NCBI GenBank assembly: GCA_050953005.1
Contig: JBMNLV010000010.1
Location: 72,221-136,220, forward strand
Direction: 5' to 3'
Source: UBA6115 sp050953005
Lineage (GTDB): Bacteria > Bacillota > Clostridia > Christensenellales > Aristaeellaceae
Length of the DNA: 64,000 nucleotides
The position numbers and the translations under genes were made by a program. Each line of letters begins with the position of its first letter. The first letter of the stretch is position 1. A model generated the notes under the pieces. That model did not search any database. It was not told where the DNA came from and saw only the letters and a program-made list of their open reading frames with translations. Of this stretch, positions 1 to 8,376 are shown in pieces.

Positions 1-531
1 ACCGTCCCGCCAGGGTCCCTCGCGCAGGAAGGTGATCAGGTAAAATACGATGTAGTTGAGCATCAGGGTGAACAAGGTCTCATTGGTGCCAAAGCGGGTC
101 TTGAACCAGGCGGGTACCAGGCCCCACAGCCCGCCAAACAAAAAACCGGCCAGTGCCATGGCGGACAGCAACAGCGCCGGGGGCAGGTGAGACTGGAAGT
201 AGGCAAAATAGCTGGCTGCGATGGCGCCGGCGGCGAACTGCCCCTCCGCGCCGATATTCCAAAAGCGCATCTTGAAAGCCAACAGTACGCCCAGGGAGGT
301 CAGCGCCAGGGGAATGGTCAGTTTCAAGGTTTCCCTTTGCATGCCCGGGCTGCCCAGCGCGCCGCGAAGCATGGTGCCGTAAACCGCCAGGGGCGCGTAG
401 CCCAGGGCTGCCAGAAACAGACCGCCTACCAGCAGCGCGAACACAACGGCTGCCGCCCGGTAAGCCCAGGTCAAAGCGGGTCTGATCTCGCCCCGGGCGA
501 CAACGTGCGGCAAGGCAACCCCCTTAGGCAT
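1..531 (-). CDS. Nucleoside-type ABC transporter permease, N-terminal part (gene runs off the window)
   Basis: Inner-membrane permease of a Bmp-type (BPD_transp_2, YufP-like) nucleoside importer; about 177 residues are visible and the reading frame is open to the window edge. A first hydrophobic helix lies near residues 24-46, followed by the family-typical segment FWNIGAEGQFAAGA near residue 90 and further helices (LLLSAMALAGFLFGGLWG). Two ATGs are possible; AAGGAGG sits directly against the one at 537 but six bases before the one at 531, so 531 is preferred. The start overlaps the stop of the ATPase gene by 8 bases, implying translational coupling. It is the third transporter gene behind xpt. 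Substrate is inferred from family, not seen. Confidence 0.88.
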   Translation of the reverse strand, partial: MPKGVALPHVVARGEIRPALTWAYRAAAVVFALLVGGLFLAALGYAPLAVYGTMLRGALGSPGMQRETLKLTIPLALTSLGVLLAFKMRFWNIGAEGQFAAGAIAASYFAYFQSHLPPALLLSAMALAGFLFGGLWGLVPAWFKTRFGTNETLFTLMLNYIVFYLITFLREGPWRDG

Positions 532-2029
532 ATTCATCCTCCTTGTCGGTGACCAGTCCGGTCATCTTCATGCCCAGCAGCGCCTTGGTGGCAAACTGGC
601 TTTCCACGATCGCGCTCATGCGCCCGGCGCACAGCACCATGATGCGGTCGCACAATCCCAGCAAGACATCCAGATCCTCACCCACATACAGGATACCGAC
701 TCCCTTTTGTTTTTGCTCGTTGAGCATGTCATAAATGGTCATTGAGGCGCCGATGTCCAGCCCCCGCACAGGGTAGGCGGTAATCAGCACACGAGGGCTG
801 AGGTCGATTTCCCTGCCCAGCAGGATTTTTTGCACATTGCCCCCTGACAGCTTGCGAATTTTGACATTCAGCCCCGGGGTGACAATCCGCAGGCGCTCCA
901 CCATTCGCTGAGCCTGTGCGCGTGCCGGACCGCGGCGCAGGAAAAAACCTTTCTGGTCGCGGTAGGTTTTCAGCAACAGGTTGTCCGGGATGTTCATTCC
1001 GCCTACCAGGCCCATGCCCAGGCGGTCCTCAGGGATGAAGGCCATGCTGACACCCTTGCGGATGATTTCCCGCGGGCTCAGCCCGGCAATGGGCTGGCCG
1101 TCCATCAGCACATTTCCACTGGTAGGTTTTTCAAGACCTGTGATGATTTCGCACAATGCCTTCTGGCCGGAGCCGGCCACACCGGCCACGCCCAGGATCT
1201 CGCCTGCCTTGAGCGTAAAGCTGATATCCTCCAGCACGCGCCGCCCTGCAGCGTCCGTGAAGCTGAGTTTGTCCACCTTCAGCAGGGACTGCCCAGGGGG
1301 CATCTCCACATGGCGTACATTTAAATCGACCGGCCGGCCTACCATCAACTCTGTCAGGCTGAAGCGGTCTGTTTGCGCAGTGGAGACTGTGCCCACATTG
1401 ACCCCCTTGCGCAAAACGCTCACGCGGTCGGAGATGTCCATAACCTCCTCCAGCTTGTGGGTGATGATGATGATGGCTTTGCCCTCACGGCGCATCCTTC
1501 TGAGGGTATCAAACAGCATCTGGATTTCCTGGGGAGTCAGCACGGCGGTTGGCTCATCCAGGATCAGCTTGTCTGCGCCGCGGCAGAGCACCTTGAGGAT
1601 TTCTACCGCCTGTTTCTCGCTGACGGACATGTCATAAACCTTGCGGTCCAAATCGACCTGAAAACCCATTTCGCGCACCGCGTCCTCAGGCTTGATCCTG
1701 ATCAGCCCGGCCTGGCCCAGGAGAATGTTTTCCCGTGCGGTAAGCACCTCCACCAGCTTGAAATGCTGATGGATCATTCCGATGCCCAGGCGGATGGCAT
1801 CCCGGGGCGAGCGGATGCGCACGGGCTTGCCATCGAGCAAAATCTGTCCGCTGTCAGGCTGATAGATGCCCGAGAGCATATTGGTCAGCGTGGTCTTGCC
1901 TGATCCGTTTTCTCCCAGCAGCGCCAGGATTTCGCCGCGCTTGACTGTCAGGTCAATGCTGTCGCAGGCGGTTACTTTGTCAAAGCGTTTCGTCAGGCGG
2001 TTCAATTGAATGGCTGGGATGTCCTGCAT
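524..2029 (-). CDS. Nucleoside ABC importer ATPase with two ABC domains (YufO/RbsA-like)
   Basis: Cytoplasmic ATPase of 501 residues that powers the adjacent Bmp-type importer. The first ABC domain has Walker A GENGSGKTT near residue 39, a degenerate signature SVSEKQAVE and Walker B LILDEPTAVL. The second domain has a degenerate P-loop, GVAGSGQKA, where the usual GKS/T is lost, and a signature KLSGGNVQK. This one-good-one-degenerate arrangement is normal for the RbsA/MglA/YufO class. The start ATG at 2029 has AAGGAG nine bases upstream. A strong hairpin separates the gene from the binding-protein gene upstream. Family match is clear; nucleoside specificity is inferred from neighbours. Confidence 0.93.
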   Translation of the reverse strand: MQDIPAIQLNRLTKRFDKVTACDSIDLTVKRGEILALLGENGSGKTTLTNMLSGIYQPDSGQILLDGKPVRIRSPRDAIRLGIGMIHQHFKLVEVLTARENILLGQAGLIRIKPEDAVREMGFQVDLDRKVYDMSVSEKQAVEILKVLCRGADKLILDEPTAVLTPQEIQMLFDTLRRMRREGKAIIIITHKLEEVMDISDRVSVLRKGVNVGTVSTAQTDRFSLTELMVGRPVDLNVRHVEMPPGQSLLKVDKLSFTDAAGRRVLEDISFTLKAGEILGVAGVAGSGQKALCEIITGLEKPTSGNVLMDGQPIAGLSPREIIRKGVSMAFIPEDRLGMGLVGGMNIPDNLLLKTYRDQKGFFLRRGPARAQAQRMVERLRIVTPGLNVKIRKLSGGNVQKILLGREIDLSPRVLITAYPVRGLDIGASMTIYDMLNEQKQKGVGILYVGEDLDVLLGLCDRIMVLCAGRMSAIVESQFATKALLGMKMTGLVTDKEDEYA

Positions 2030-2090
2030 GCGCGCTCCTTGTGTTTCGTTCTTCCTGTATATACCACAAAATGCTCTTGAAGAACAGTGA

Positions 2091-2118
2091 AGCGGGGCTG
2101 TCTGGCGGCAGCCCCGCT
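2091..2118 (-). terminator. Intercistronic hairpin after the binding-protein gene
   Basis: A perfect 10-bp stem (AGCGGGGCTG with CAGCCCCGCT) closes an 8-base loop in the gap between the binding-protein stop and the ATPase start. There is no long U-run, so it probably acts as a 3' stabiliser or a leaky terminator that leaves more binding protein than ATPase, a common layout in importers. Confidence 0.6.
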
Positions 2119-2138
2119 GAAGAAATAGCTTGATGGAT

Positions 2139-3260
2139 TTATTTGACTTCCACGCCCTTGATGAGCAGCGTGGTCATCAGCCCGCCGGTGATGTCGCTGT
2201 CAGACAGGGTTTCACCTTCGGCCAGCACCAGCTCACCTGCGTTGTTGTACAAGGGGCCGGTAAAGACGTCCCACTCGCCGGAAAGGATGCGCGCTTTGGC
2301 TTCCTCGATTTTTTCTGCTGTGCCCTCAGCCACATTGTCACTGAGCGGGGACAGGTCAACCATGCCCTCCTTGAGGCCCAGGAAATAGTTCTCAGGAACC
2401 CAGGTGCCGTTTACCACGTCCTGTACCTGCGCGATGTATACGCTGGACCAGTGCCAGATGGGCGCGGTCAGGTGCGCCTTGGGGGCGGATGGAGTCATGT
2501 CGGTGTTGTAGCCTACGCCGAATTTGCCGGCTTCTTCAGCTGCAACCTGAGGCATGTCGGTATCAACATGCTGTGCGATGACATCGCAGTCCAGGGCAAG
2601 CAGCGCGACCGCGGTCTGCTTTTCCAGGGTGGGATCAAACCAGGATGAGATATACTTCACATATACGACCGCGTCAGGGTTGACGGACTGTACGCCCAGC
2701 GCGAAGGCATTGATGCCGCCATTGACTTCGGCGTTGTCCGCCCAGGCAGCCACATAGCCGATTTTGTTGCTCACGGTCTTCAGTCCCGCGGCAATGCCGG
2801 AGAGGTAGCGCGCCTGATAAATGCGGCCGAAGTAGTTGTTGAAGTTGACGTCGTTGTTCTTGTAGCCGGAGCAGTGGGAGAAAATCACGTTGGGATACTC
2901 CTCAGCCATCTCCTCCATGTAGTTCATGAAGCCCCAGGAGTTGCCGAAGATAATCTGGCAGCCTGCATCCACGAGCTCACGCAGCGCAGAATCGCATTCA
3001 GCATTTTCGGGAACGTTGAACTTGTAAAGCACCTGGCTGTCCTTCAGCCCCAGGGCTTCCTTCATACCCTCCAAGCCGTTGTAATGGGCGCCTGAGAAGC
3101 CGTCATCCTGAGAGCCGATGAGCACCATGCCCACCTTCAGATCTTGTGCGGCAACCGGCGCGAAAACGGATTCCGCCGTGGCGCTCAGGCTGCCCGCGCA
3201 TACCAGCGCGAGGAGCATCATCATGGACAGGAGCTTGCGAAACTTGGAAACGTGTTGCAT
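2139..3260 (-). CDS. Bmp-family substrate-binding protein (nucleoside type)
   Basis: Exported binding protein of 373 residues for the downstream ATPase and permease. It has a signal peptide (residues 1 to about 29, hydrophobic core LLSMMMLLALVCAGSL), probably cut after ATA. The body carries Bmp-family features such as KVGMVLIGSQDDGFSGAHYNG and IFGNSWGFMNY. A longer reading starting at 3290 is possible, but the ATG at 3260 has GGGAGGG at good spacing and begins the signal peptide, so it is chosen. The only cysteine near the cleavage site is preceded by A-L-V, which is not a lipobox; Bmp proteins of Gram-positives are usually lipoproteins. It follows xpt by about 33 bases, pointing to purine nucleosides. 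Confidence 0.9.
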   Translation of the reverse strand: MQHVSKFRKLLSMMMLLALVCAGSLSATAESVFAPVAAQDLKVGMVLIGSQDDGFSGAHYNGLEGMKEALGLKDSQVLYKFNVPENAECDSALRELVDAGCQIIFGNSWGFMNYMEEMAEEYPNVIFSHCSGYKNNDVNFNNYFGRIYQARYLSGIAAGLKTVSNKIGYVAAWADNAEVNGGINAFALGVQSVNPDAVVYVKYISSWFDPTLEKQTAVALLALDCDVIAQHVDTDMPQVAAEEAGKFGVGYNTDMTPSAPKAHLTAPIWHWSSVYIAQVQDVVNGTWVPENYFLGLKEGMVDLSPLSDNVAEGTAEKIEEAKARILSGEWDVFTGPLYNNAGELVLAEGETLSDSDITGGLMTTLLIKGVEVK

Positions 3261-3293
3261 GGTCGTGGTGCCCTCCCTAAATTTATTCATTGT

Positions 3294-3872
3294 TCAATCC
3301 TCCGACAGAAGGAGCTTGCCGTCCTTGATCTGCCGGACGATGGACAAACTGAGTACCTCAAGGCCCTGTGCCCTCAGCTTTTGACCGCCTTGCTGAAAGC
3401 CCTTTTCTATGGCCACCGCGGCGCCGACAGCCGTAGCGCCGGCCTGGCGCACCAGGTCCAGCATGCCCTGGATGGCCTGCCCGTCAGCCAGGAAATCATC
3501 CACAATCAAAACCCGCTTACCTTTTGGTAGCAGGTCCCTGGCACAGCGCATCTGATAGGATGCGCCGCGGGTGTATGAGACCACCTGCGTGGTGTACAGC
3601 GTCTTGTCCTGGTTGCGGGCCGGGCTTTTCTTGCAAAACAGCACCGGCAGATTATCAAGCGCGTGCGCTGTGGTGATGGCCAGCGCGATGCCTGAGGCCT
3701 CCACTGTCATGACCAGCTCCGGATGGGCATGCCTGAAATGTCCTGCGATGGCAGCGCCCATCTCAAACAATAGTCCGGTGTCCAAGCCGTGGTTCAGGAA
3801 ACTGCCCACCTGAACGATGTCGCTCCCTACTCCATGGCCTTTCTCCATGATGGCCTGACGCAAACGCTCCAT
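3294..3872 (-). CDS. xpt: Xanthine phosphoribosyltransferase
   Basis: Cytoplasmic purine-salvage enzyme converting xanthine (often also guanine) and PRPP to the nucleotide. It has 192 residues against 194 in Bacillus subtilis Xpt. The PRPP-binding loop VLIVDDFLADGQA lies near residues 125-137, and the N-terminal GSFLNHGLDTGL matches the family. The start ATG at 3872 has GGAGGGG just upstream; an extended reading to 4019 lies upstream of the likely promoter and is rejected. It leads an operon with the nucleoside importer. No guanine riboswitch was found in the short leader, unlike many xpt genes. Confidence 0.93.
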   Translation of the reverse strand: MERLRQAIMEKGHGVGSDIVQVGSFLNHGLDTGLLFEMGAAIAGHFRHAHPELVMTVEASGIALAITTAHALDNLPVLFCKKSPARNQDKTLYTTQVVSYTRGASYQMRCARDLLPKGKRVLIVDDFLADGQAIQGMLDLVRQAGATAVGAAVAIEKGFQQGGQKLRAQGLEVLSLSIVRQIKDGKLLLSED

Positions 3873-3912
3873 CGCCCCTCCAAATACGAACAAAAAGATG
3901 AAATACAATAAA

Positions 3913-3941
3913 ATCGTACACCTTTTTACGCGGTAATGCAA
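3913..3941 (-). promoter_or_regulatory. Probable promoter of xpt operon
   Basis: On the minus strand TTGCAT and TACGAT are separated by 17 bases and lie about 40 bases before the xpt start. Spacing is ideal for sigma-A. The leader left after it is too short for a purine riboswitch. Confidence 0.55.
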
Positions 3942-4092
3942 GCCCTCAAGCCGGTTATAAAAAAGAAAATAACTATGATTTTGGCTGTTCCAAATTCTTG
4001 CTTGCTGTGGCATGGACAACCTGGTTTTCTGACAGGGAAGACACCGGAATGACGCTTCACCGCATAGTCAAATATGCGTGAAGAATCCGTTA

Positions 4093-4503
4093 TTAAAACC
4101 GGATATTCAAATCAAATTCATGGCGGCATTTCGGGCATTTGATATGGTTGATACCGATTTTGCGCGTCAGGCGCAGCATTTGGCGGCAATTCGGGCAGGC
4201 GCGGTAGCGGTGGGTTTTTCGGTCGCGAAAGCGGTTGCGTGCCTGCAGCAGTTTTTGGCTGACAGCGCTGCGAAGGGCAAGATATTTCTGGTTTTCCGCC
4301 GCGCGCCTGTCATGTTTTTTGGAAAAGGCACGAAAGAAGGCATAGCCGGCGCAAGCCAGGGACAGCAGGTACAAAACCCGGCTGGGGAAAAAGATATTCA
4401 GCACCAGAAAAATGACAGTGCCCGCCATCAACGCCCGGTACAGCGCGTCAATGCCATAGCGTCCCCGCATAAAGTTGGCTAGACGATACTTGAAGTTGTT
4501 CAT
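4093..4503 (-). CDS. Small membrane protein with C-terminal zinc ribbon
   Basis: Protein of 136 residues that I cannot assign to a named family. Two hydrophobic helices (about residues 24-40 and 43-60) form a hairpin, followed by a basic linker and a C-terminal zinc ribbon with cysteine pairs CPNC (103-106) and CPKC (123-126). The topology suggests a cytoplasmic ribbon on a membrane anchor. The ATG at 4503 with GGAG seven bases upstream is chosen over a longer reading that runs into the DnaJ gene. It is the third gene of a minus-strand operon after the DUF5685-like and DnaJ-TPR genes, so it may anchor or read out that chaperone. Function is unknown. Confidence 0.75.
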   Translation of the reverse strand: MNNFKYRLANFMRGRYGIDALYRALMAGTVIFLVLNIFFPSRVLYLLSLACAGYAFFRAFSKKHDRRAAENQKYLALRSAVSQKLLQARNRFRDRKTHRYRACPNCRQMLRLTRKIGINHIKCPKCRHEFDLNIRF

Positions 4504-4525
4504 GTGTTTACTCCATTTCCATTCT

Positions 4526-5185
4526 TTAGATGCACCGGCAGCAGAGCCTGGCCAGGCACAGCCCCATGCACAAGGTATTGAGACTGGAGATATTGGGCAT
4601 GCCAAACATCTGGCTACGCTGGGTGTATTGCTGCGCGCCGCTTTGAATCTGCGCGCGCGCCTGCGCGTAGTCAAAATTGTCAGGGTCAAGCCGTACGGCT
4701 TCCTCAATATGGTTGATTGCGCTGACACGGTTGCCCATGCCGTAATGGGCCAGGGCGCTCAGGTAATACCACTGCGCACTGCGCGGGCTTATCTGGCTGA
4801 GAACAAACAGCGCTTCCTGGTAACGCATGGCGTTGATGTAGCGGCGCACCGGGTCAAACTGATCCCCGGTTTCGCGATACCTGCTTTGCTGCTGGCTTTG
4901 CTGTTGCCAGCGGTAGAATTCCTCAAAGGGGTTAAATCCGCCATAGCCCTGATACGCGCCGCCCGGACGCTGTGAAGACTGAGGCCTGGAATAATCCTGA
5001 TATTTGGCGCGGCCGGATTTAATCTCCTCATAAGCCACGTTGATCTCCGCCATCCGTTTTTGAGCGTTTTTGTCACCCGGGTTCAGATCCGGGTGATATT
5101 TCTTGGCCAGCTTGCGATAAGCGGCGGTCACCTCCTGTTCGGATGCGCTGCGGGAGATGCCCAGCACTTCATAGGGATCTTTCAT
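4526..5185 (-). CDS. J-domain protein with TPR-like C-terminus
   Basis: A 219-residue Hsp40-type co-chaperone. Residues 1-65 form a J domain with KDPYEVLGI and the HPD motif at residues 31-33 that stimulates DnaK ATPase. A glutamine- and aromatic-rich linker follows (about 75-115), then a helical repeat typical of TPR (YYLSALAHYGMGN...AINHIEEAVRLDPDN). It lacks the glycine-rich and zinc domains of true DnaJ, so it is a specialised J protein. The extreme C-terminus is unusually cysteine-rich (LCMGLCLARLCCRCI). The ATG at 5185 follows GGGGAGAG. It overlaps the upstream gene by four bases (ATGA). Confidence 0.88.
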   Translation of the reverse strand: MKDPYEVLGISRSASEQEVTAAYRKLAKKYHPDLNPGDKNAQKRMAEINVAYEEIKSGRAKYQDYSRPQSSQRPGGAYQGYGGFNPFEEFYRWQQQSQQQSRYRETGDQFDPVRRYINAMRYQEALFVLSQISPRSAQWYYLSALAHYGMGNRVSAINHIEEAVRLDPDNFDYAQARAQIQSGAQQYTQRSQMFGMPNISSLNTLCMGLCLARLCCRCI

Positions 5186-5997
5186 GCGCTCTCCCCTTCC
5201 TTCTTGGTTTGGTGATACCGTGTCCACACGCCTGAATAGAGGATGTTGTTCATCAGCTCCCGGTCCTGAAGCAGCGGCAGCGCCTCATACGCCCGTGTAC
5301 AGTCAGCCATGAGCAGGTTCAGGATTTGTTCATGCCGCTGGCTGGGGATGGCTACCAGCGGGTTGTAGCGTTCCTTTTGGATGTCTTTTTTCAAATCGAC
5401 CGCGGCGTCCATCACATAGATAAAACGGCCCAGCAACTCGCCAAAGACACGCAGTTGGTCTGCGTGTTCATGTGTTTCGGGCGCGAAGACGCTGCCCAGG
5501 ATGGCGCCAAAAGCCGCGGCGGGCAAATCGGGGTTGGTCTCGCCTTCACGTTCCATCCGGGACAGCGCGATTAATCCTTCCTCAATTGCCTGCTTTTGCT
5601 TGGGATAACGCGCAGCCACCTGCTCCATGCTGCGTCCCAGGACACGCGAGTGCAACAGGGCGGAGGCCTTGCGCTCATCCTGCCAATCATCCAGGCGCTG
5701 GTAATAGGCCAGCATTACGTTCATGTCCGCGGCATAACGGGTATAGCTGTTGGTAAAAGCGGTACGCTGCTGCAAAGGGTGCAGCGCGCAGCGGATAGGT
5801 TTTTGCTCTGCCAGCTCGGTGCGGTTCAGTGCGCTGAGCAGCAAAATCAAAAAGGCCATGTCATACGTCAGCGCTAAACGGCCCGGTTGCCCGTGCTGAT
5901 GCCCCAGGGCGCGGCACAACCCGCAGTATACCGCGCGGTAGCGCTCCCTGGCATCCTGCGACAAGGTATCCATATTGGCAACTACATATCCGAACAT
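5182..5997 (-). CDS. DUF5685-like all-helical protein of unknown function
   Basis: A 271-residue soluble protein predicted to be nearly all helical. It matches what I know as DUF5685 proteins of Bacillota: start MFGYVVANMDTLS, a CGLC pair at residues 25-28, and a C-terminal segment with spaced acidic residues (MDAAVDLKKDIQKERYNPL). That acidic segment recalls the metal-binding motif of squalene/phytoene-synthase folds, but the resemblance is weak and I do not claim catalysis. The ATG at 5997 follows AAAGGA; a longer reading to 6093 starts at the likely promoter and is rejected. It is the first gene of an operon with a J protein and a zinc-ribbon membrane protein. Confidence 0.72.
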   Translation of the reverse strand: MFGYVVANMDTLSQDARERYRAVYCGLCRALGHQHGQPGRLALTYDMAFLILLLSALNRTELAEQKPIRCALHPLQQRTAFTNSYTRYAADMNVMLAYYQRLDDWQDERKASALLHSRVLGRSMEQVAARYPKQKQAIEEGLIALSRMEREGETNPDLPAAAFGAILGSVFAPETHEHADQLRVFGELLGRFIYVMDAAVDLKKDIQKERYNPLVAIPSQRHEQILNLLMADCTRAYEALPLLQDRELMNNILYSGVWTRYHQTKKEGESA

Positions 5998-6083
5998 CCT
6001 GCTATCCTTTCCCGCCTGGCGCGTTTTCATTGTAGCGTGCAAATGTGAAGAATCCATGAAACCTTCATGAGAAAACACTGTGT

Positions 6084-6112
6084 ATCCTATCACAGCCGAC
6101 GGGATGGAACAA
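6084..6112 (-). promoter_or_regulatory. Probable promoter of the DUF5685-dnaJ-zinc ribbon operon
   Basis: Minus-strand TTGTTC and TAGGAT are 17 bases apart, with a TG one base before the -10 (extended -10). The 5' leader would be about 80 bases. Confidence 0.45.
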
Positions 6113-6136
6113 GGTGGCGCGATGCAAATGGCGCTG

Positions 6137-6166
6137 GTGACAAAAGGTACGCGCGTGTGATATACT
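6137..6166 (+). promoter_or_regulatory. Probable promoter of the CorC-type transporter operon
   Basis: GTGACA and TATACT are 18 bases apart, with TG one base ahead of the -10. It fires away from the promoter at 6084-6112, about 29 bases before the transporter start. Confidence 0.5.
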
Positions 6167-6194
6167 CACCCTTAGAAAGGGGAGATTATGCCTT

Positions 6195-7517
6195 ATGGAT
6201 CCTGTGGAACCTGAGCCTACAGTTTTTTTAGTGGTTATCCAACTGGCGTTTTTCCTGTTATACGCGTTGCTTTCAGCTGCTGAGTCAGCCGCTCAGCAGA
6301 TCTGCCTCAGCCATCGCCGCGCTGCCAATGAAGAGGATGACAAGGCCGATAAGACAGAGGTCAGGGCGCAGGCCCTGATGGCTTCCCCCTCAGGCATTCG
6401 TGTGTGCATGATGCTGCTGGCCATGCTGAATGCCGGCATCCTGATGTGGCAGCTGTATTCGCTGGTTCATCCCTTGCAGGGTGCCAGTCAGGCAGGTACA
6501 GGCTTTGACATCTTTTCCCTATGGATACTGCTGGGGTGCCTGGTGCTGGTGTTTTTGATGCAGTTGTTATCTGTCGTGCTGCCCCGCCGTTTTGCTGCGT
6601 ATAAGCCGCGTTCCACAGCGCGTTTCCTCTTCCCGGTTGCTTATGTTGTCGAACGCGTGTTCAGGCCCTTTGCTTTTGTACTGGACAGGCTGTCCCTTGG
6701 CATTTTGCGTTTGTTTGGCATGGATGTCATGCTGCCTACGCAAGAGATCACCGAGGATGAGATCCGCATGATGGTGGACGTGGGCGAAGAAAAGGGCGCT
6801 ATAGAGGAAGCCGAGCGCGAGATGATCAAGAACGTTTTCGAGTTCAACAACATGACCGCTGCGGAATGCATGACCCACCGCACCGATGTCTACGCTGTCT
6901 GGATAGATGACAGCAATGAGGAAATCATCGCCCTGATTGATCAGACAGGGCTTTCGCGTTTTCCGGTGTATGAGGAGGATCTGGACCATATCATCGGCAC
7001 CTTGTTCACACGCGAGTTTCTCCTGAACCTGCAAGGCGAATCGCCCTTGCCATTGCGGGACATCATTCGTGAGGCGCATTTTGTGCCGGAGACCGTGCGC
7101 ACTGATTTGCTCTTCCGGGACATGCAGCGCAATAAATTCCACATGGCGGTGGTGGTGGACGAGTACGGCGGTACAAGCGGTCTGATCACCATGGAGGACC
7201 TGCTGGAAGAGATCGTCGGCAACATTTATGATGAGTATGACCCTCAGGACCAGCAGGAGTATGAGCAACTCTGTGAAAACCGCTGGCGCGTGGCGGGCAC
7301 GCTGGATGTAGAGACCTTTAACGAGCTTAGCGGGCAGTCGCTGCCTGTCAATGATGAGTATGATACCATCGGCGGGTTGATTTTGAGCCAAATGAGCAGC
7401 ATCCCTGAGGATGGCAGCCAGCCGGAGGTTACGGTGGACGGCCTGAATTTTAAGGTGGAAAGCGTCGCGGGCCGCAGAATAGAATGGGTGGAGGTAAGCA
7501 AACCCGATGGAGTATGA
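6195..7517 (+). CDS. CNNM/CorC-family transporter with CBS pair (hemolysin-like, probable Mg2+ efflux)
   Basis: Membrane protein of 440 residues. Residues 10-190 form a DUF21/CNNM transmembrane domain with about four hydrophobic helices; 210-335 hold a CBS pair (NMTAAECMTHRTDVYAV...HMAVVVDEYGGTSGLIT); 350-435 form the CorC_HlyC domain. Family members such as MpfA and CorC are linked to Mg2+ or Co2+ export, while the name hemolysin is historical. The ATG at 6195 lies ten bases after GGGGAG. An out-of-frame ATG at 6188 opens an eight-codon frame (MPYGSCGT) at the same ribosome site. The gene overlaps the next by 11 bases. Confidence 0.92.
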   Translation: MDPVEPEPTVFLVVIQLAFFLLYALLSAAESAAQQICLSHRRAANEEDDKADKTEVRAQALMASPSGIRVCMMLLAMLNAGILMWQLYSLVHPLQGASQAGTGFDIFSLWILLGCLVLVFLMQLLSVVLPRRFAAYKPRSTARFLFPVAYVVERVFRPFAFVLDRLSLGILRLFGMDVMLPTQEITEDEIRMMVDVGEEKGAIEEAEREMIKNVFEFNNMTAAECMTHRTDVYAVWIDDSNEEIIALIDQTGLSRFPVYEEDLDHIIGTLFTREFLLNLQGESPLPLRDIIREAHFVPETVRTDLLFRDMQRNKFHMAVVVDEYGGTSGLITMEDLLEEIVGNIYDEYDPQDQQEYEQLCENRWRVAGTLDVETFNELSGQSLPVNDEYDTIGGLILSQMSSIPEDGSQPEVTVDGLNFKVESVAGRRIEWVEVSKPDGV

Positions 7518-8376
7518 TGTCATTATTGTCGGCGGTGGGGTTGCCGGGTGCTCGGCTGCGATCACAGCGCGGCAGCGCAACCTGAATACCCTTGTCATCT
7601 ACAATGGTGACGGCGCACTGGGTAAAACCAAGCAGATCGAAAACTACCCCGGTTTTCCGGGTGTCAAGGGCCCATCCTTGCTCAAACGCCTGCGTGAGCA
7701 TGCCCGGGGTATGCGCGCCGAATTTGTCCGTGCGCTGGTGCGCCGCGTGATGCCGATGGACGGCAATTTTTCGGTGCTGGCCGGCAACGACTTGTATACA
7801 GGCAAGTCGGTCGTCCTCGCCATGGGGACAGCGCGGGTCACGACCCTTCCCGGGGAGGAGGAACTGGTCGGACAGGGGGTCAGCTATTGCGCTACCTGTG
7901 ACGGCATGTTTTACAAGGATGGCACGGTATTGATTATCGCTTCGGATGAGGAAGCGGTGGAGGAAGCCGTTTTTTTATCCACCCTGGCCAAGGTGTTGTA
8001 TGTTAAGGAGCGGCCGCATGATACTGCCGGTCTGCCGCCCCAGGTGACGCAGCTTCCCGGCAAACCGTTGAAGCTGTCGCTAAAGGGTGAGCAGGTTGTC
8101 CTTGAAACAGATCAGGGTGAGGTGCTGGCTGACGGTGTTTTTGTCCTGCGCCCCGCGGTTGCCATGACGCAGCTGATTCCCGAGGTGCAAACTGAAAATG
8201 GCAGGCTTGTATTGGACAATGACTTGATGACGTCTGTTCCTGGCGTGTTTGCGGCGGGTGATATAACCGGCGCGCCGCTGCAAGCGGCAAAGGCCGCCGG
8301 AGAAGGCAACATTGCGGTGCTGGCGGCAGCCAGGCATCTCGCCCGGCGCAACAACTCCACAGGAGATAAAAATTAA
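7507..8376 (+). CDS. Thioredoxin-reductase-like flavoprotein with degenerate NADPH site
   Basis: Cytoplasmic FAD-dependent disulfide reductase relative of 289 residues, slightly short for TrxB (about 310). The FAD dinucleotide fold is clear (VIIVGGGVAGCSAA, residues 5-18), the redox pair is CATC at 128-131, and the C-terminal FAD contact VFAAGDITGAPLQA is present. The second Rossmann motif, normally GxGxxA, reads LIIASDEEAVEEA (142-154), and no HRRxxxR phosphate-binding segment follows. NADPH binding is therefore doubtful; ferredoxin-dependent relatives in clostridia show a similar loss. It is coupled to the CorC-type gene by overlap and to a secreted protein behind it. Confidence 0.85.
   Translation: MEYDVIIVGGGVAGCSAAITARQRNLNTLVIYNGDGALGKTKQIENYPGFPGVKGPSLLKRLREHARGMRAEFVRALVRRVMPMDGNFSVLAGNDLYTGKSVVLAMGTARVTTLPGEEELVGQGVSYCATCDGMFYKDGTVLIIASDEEAVEEAVFLSTLAKVLYVKERPHDTAGLPPQVTQLPGKPLKLSLKGEQVVLETDQGEVLADGVFVLRPAVAMTQLIPEVQTENGRLVLDNDLMTSVPGVFAAGDITGAPLQAAKAAGEGNIAVLAAARHLARRNNSTGDKN

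Noticed and set aside
3873..4092. Possible purine riboswitch upstream of xpt
   Set aside because: The conserved purine-aptamer loops are absent, and the best promoter leaves only about 35 leader bases.
5182..5997. Phytoene/squalene-synthase identity for the DUF5685-like protein
   Set aside because: Only one acidic segment is suggestive; the second metal motif and substrate residues are not visible.
6188..6214. Eight-codon leader peptide before the CorC-type gene
   Set aside because: It shares the ribosome site, but the codons show no regulatory pattern; probably a chance ATG.
6567..7598. 343-residue minus-strand frame
   Set aside because: Shadow of the CorC-type gene and the start of the flavoprotein gene, without homology signals.
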